Shown here: piece by piece, positions 6,354 through 6,971 of the stretch
Position numbering within the stretch: the first letter of the stretch is position 1
Layout of the letters: each line of letters begins with the position of its first letter
From: Deltaproteobacteria bacterium
GTDB lineage: Bacteria > Myxococcota_A > Polyangia > Polyangiales > Houyiibacteriaceae
Direction: 5' to 3'
Assembly (NCBI GenBank): GCA_019309605.1
Contig: JAFDFW010000100.1
Coordinates: 1-6,971, forward strand
DNA: 6,971 bases
The notes under the pieces: model-generated
Told to the model about the DNA's origin: nothing
What the model saw: the letters and a program-made list of their open reading frames with translations, nothing else
Database searches by the model: none
Position numbers and translations under genes: made by a program

Positions 6354-6971
6354 GGCTCGGCACCTCCTGTGCCGTGTCCGACACCGCGCTCTGCTCGAGC
6401 TCCGCGGTGTGGTGCGCCGCGATCCCGCGGACGACTTCACTGCGGTCCTGCATCATCTGCCCGATCGCCTCTTCGTGAGACATCTGGCGTGTGGTGGTCC
6501 CGAGCGCCGTTGCCGCGACGCGTGCACGCCTTGCCGGCGGCTCTCCGTCATCGATGATCGCCAGCACGGCTTCGCGGAACGATCCAGGCAACGCCGCCTC
6601 CAGCACCTCGTGACCCGCGGCTTGCAGCCTCGCGTTTTCGCTCGTTATGCCCCGCCATACCAAAGTAAAGTTCTCTTCGGGATGCCTGAGTCCCATCAGC
6701 CCGAACGCGCGCTCGAGGGCTGCCCGCTCTTTGTCTTGGAGCGCCACACGCAGGAGCTCGGCATCCGTCGTTTGGGGCGTGCCGTTGCTCTCGATGGCCG
6801 CGCTCCATTGAAGAAGCTGGACGATACGTAGCAAGCTCTCTCGGAGCTGTTCCTGCAAGAGCGCGTCATCGAGGACCATCGATGACTGGGTCGTTTGTAA
6901 GCGGCCGAGCGCCCGCAAGATCCTCAACCGTACTCCGTCCTCGCGCTCCCGCTCCAGGTGCTGAAGCAGAA
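6346..6971 (-). CDS. HEAT-repeat protein C-terminus, probably the tail of an Npt1/Npt2-like transporter (5' end cut by window edge)
   Basis: 207 C-terminal residues are visible, open to the right edge with no credible start inside. The visible part begins LLQHLEREREDGVRLRILRA, a HEAT-type helix pair (residues 1-20), followed by further amphipathic helices. Residues 84-100 (LERAFGLMGLRHPEENF, counted from the first full codon) and the following VWRGITSENARLQAAGHEVL (104-123) resemble the segment after the membrane domain in proteins annotated as Npt1/Npt2-family nucleotide transporter or MFS with HEAT repeats. AGHEVLEAALPGSFREAVLA continues the same block. In that family, as I recall, a CNB domain often follows in the same chain; here the next gene encodes CNB folds separately. 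No membrane segment is visible in this portion, so the transporter link is inference from tail similarity. It could instead be a stand-alone HEAT scaffold. The stop is TGA at 6348-6346. Confidence 0.8.
   Translation of the reverse strand, partial: LLQHLEREREDGVRLRILRALGRLQTTQSSMVLDDALLQEQLRESLLRIVQLLQWSAAIESNGTPQTTDAELLRVALQDKERAALERAFGLMGLRHPEENFTLVWRGITSENARLQAAGHEVLEAALPGSFREAVLAIIDDGEPPARRARVAATALGTTTRQMSHEEAIGQMMQDRSEVVRGIAAHHTAELEQSAVSDTAQEVPSLA
6363..6368 (-). promoter_or_regulatory. Strong Shine-Dalgarno deciding the CNB gene start
   Basis: AGGAGG on the minus strand, inside the last codons of the HEAT-repeat gene, lies nine bases before an in-frame TTG at 6353-6351. The next ATG (6323) is about 40 bases away and has no such site. 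This argues for a TTG start and coupled translation. Coincidental coding of Gln-Glu-Val by the same bases is possible. Confidence 0.5.

Noticed and set aside
6354..6440. Extended CNB start at GTG 6440
   Set aside because: It adds an Arg/Ser-rich stretch that is the shadow of the HEAT gene in another frame. The strong Shine-Dalgarno points to 6353.
1..6971. CRISPR arrays, tRNA/rRNA genes, transposases, prophage or attachment sites
   Set aside because: No regularly spaced direct repeats, RNA-gene signatures or transposase-like proteins were seen on either strand.

Overview
This window reads as chromosomal DNA from a fairly GC-rich Gram-negative bacterium. A member of the Myxococcota (the old Deltaproteobacteria) is the best guess. 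That rests on an imuA-imuB-dnaE2 cassette, a promoter site resembling the LexA box I recall for Myxococcus xanthus, and a HEAT/cyclic-nucleotide-binding gene pair of a kind familiar from that group. The taxonomic call is inference. Every gene I can support lies on the minus strand, so the window is described from its right end (upstream) to its left end (downstream).

Right part (5430-6971): the C-terminal part of a HEAT-repeat protein, probably the soluble tail of an Npt1/Npt2-like or MFS-like transporter, runs in from the right edge. A protein with two degenerate cyclic-nucleotide-binding (CNB) folds follows, apparently translationally coupled to it. In many bacteria these modules are, as I recall, fused in one polypeptide; here they are separate genes.

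Middle (5237-5451): a quasi-palindromic repeat of about 177 bp fills the intergenic space. Its 25-bp outer arms and 12-bp inner arms share one centre. Its right arm supplies the last codons and the stop of the CNB gene, and its left arm ends exactly where the -35 box of the next operon begins.

Left part (1-5274): this is an SOS-type mutasome operon. The promoter has -35 TTGTAA, a 16-bp spacer and -10 TATACT, and a LexA-box-like operator fills the spacer. It drives imuA (RecA-like accessory protein), imuB (catalytically dead Y-family polymerase homologue that recruits the clamp) and dnaE2 (error-prone DNA polymerase III alpha subunit). imuA and imuB overlap as ATGA, and imuB and dnaE2 abut as TGA-ATG, so the three products are expected to be co-produced after DNA damage for mutagenic translesion synthesis. 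dnaE2 is open through all 1041 visible codons and is cut by the left edge about 20 residues before its usual end. It carries a second, unrelated nested palindrome (660-781) that is translated in frame as an extra loop of about 40 residues.

No tRNA, rRNA, CRISPR array, transposase or plus-strand gene could be supported. The system is recognisable rather than wholly new. The unusual points are the two palindromic elements, one inside the mutagenic polymerase gene and one ending a neighbouring gene, and the nearly leaderless LexA-type promoter.
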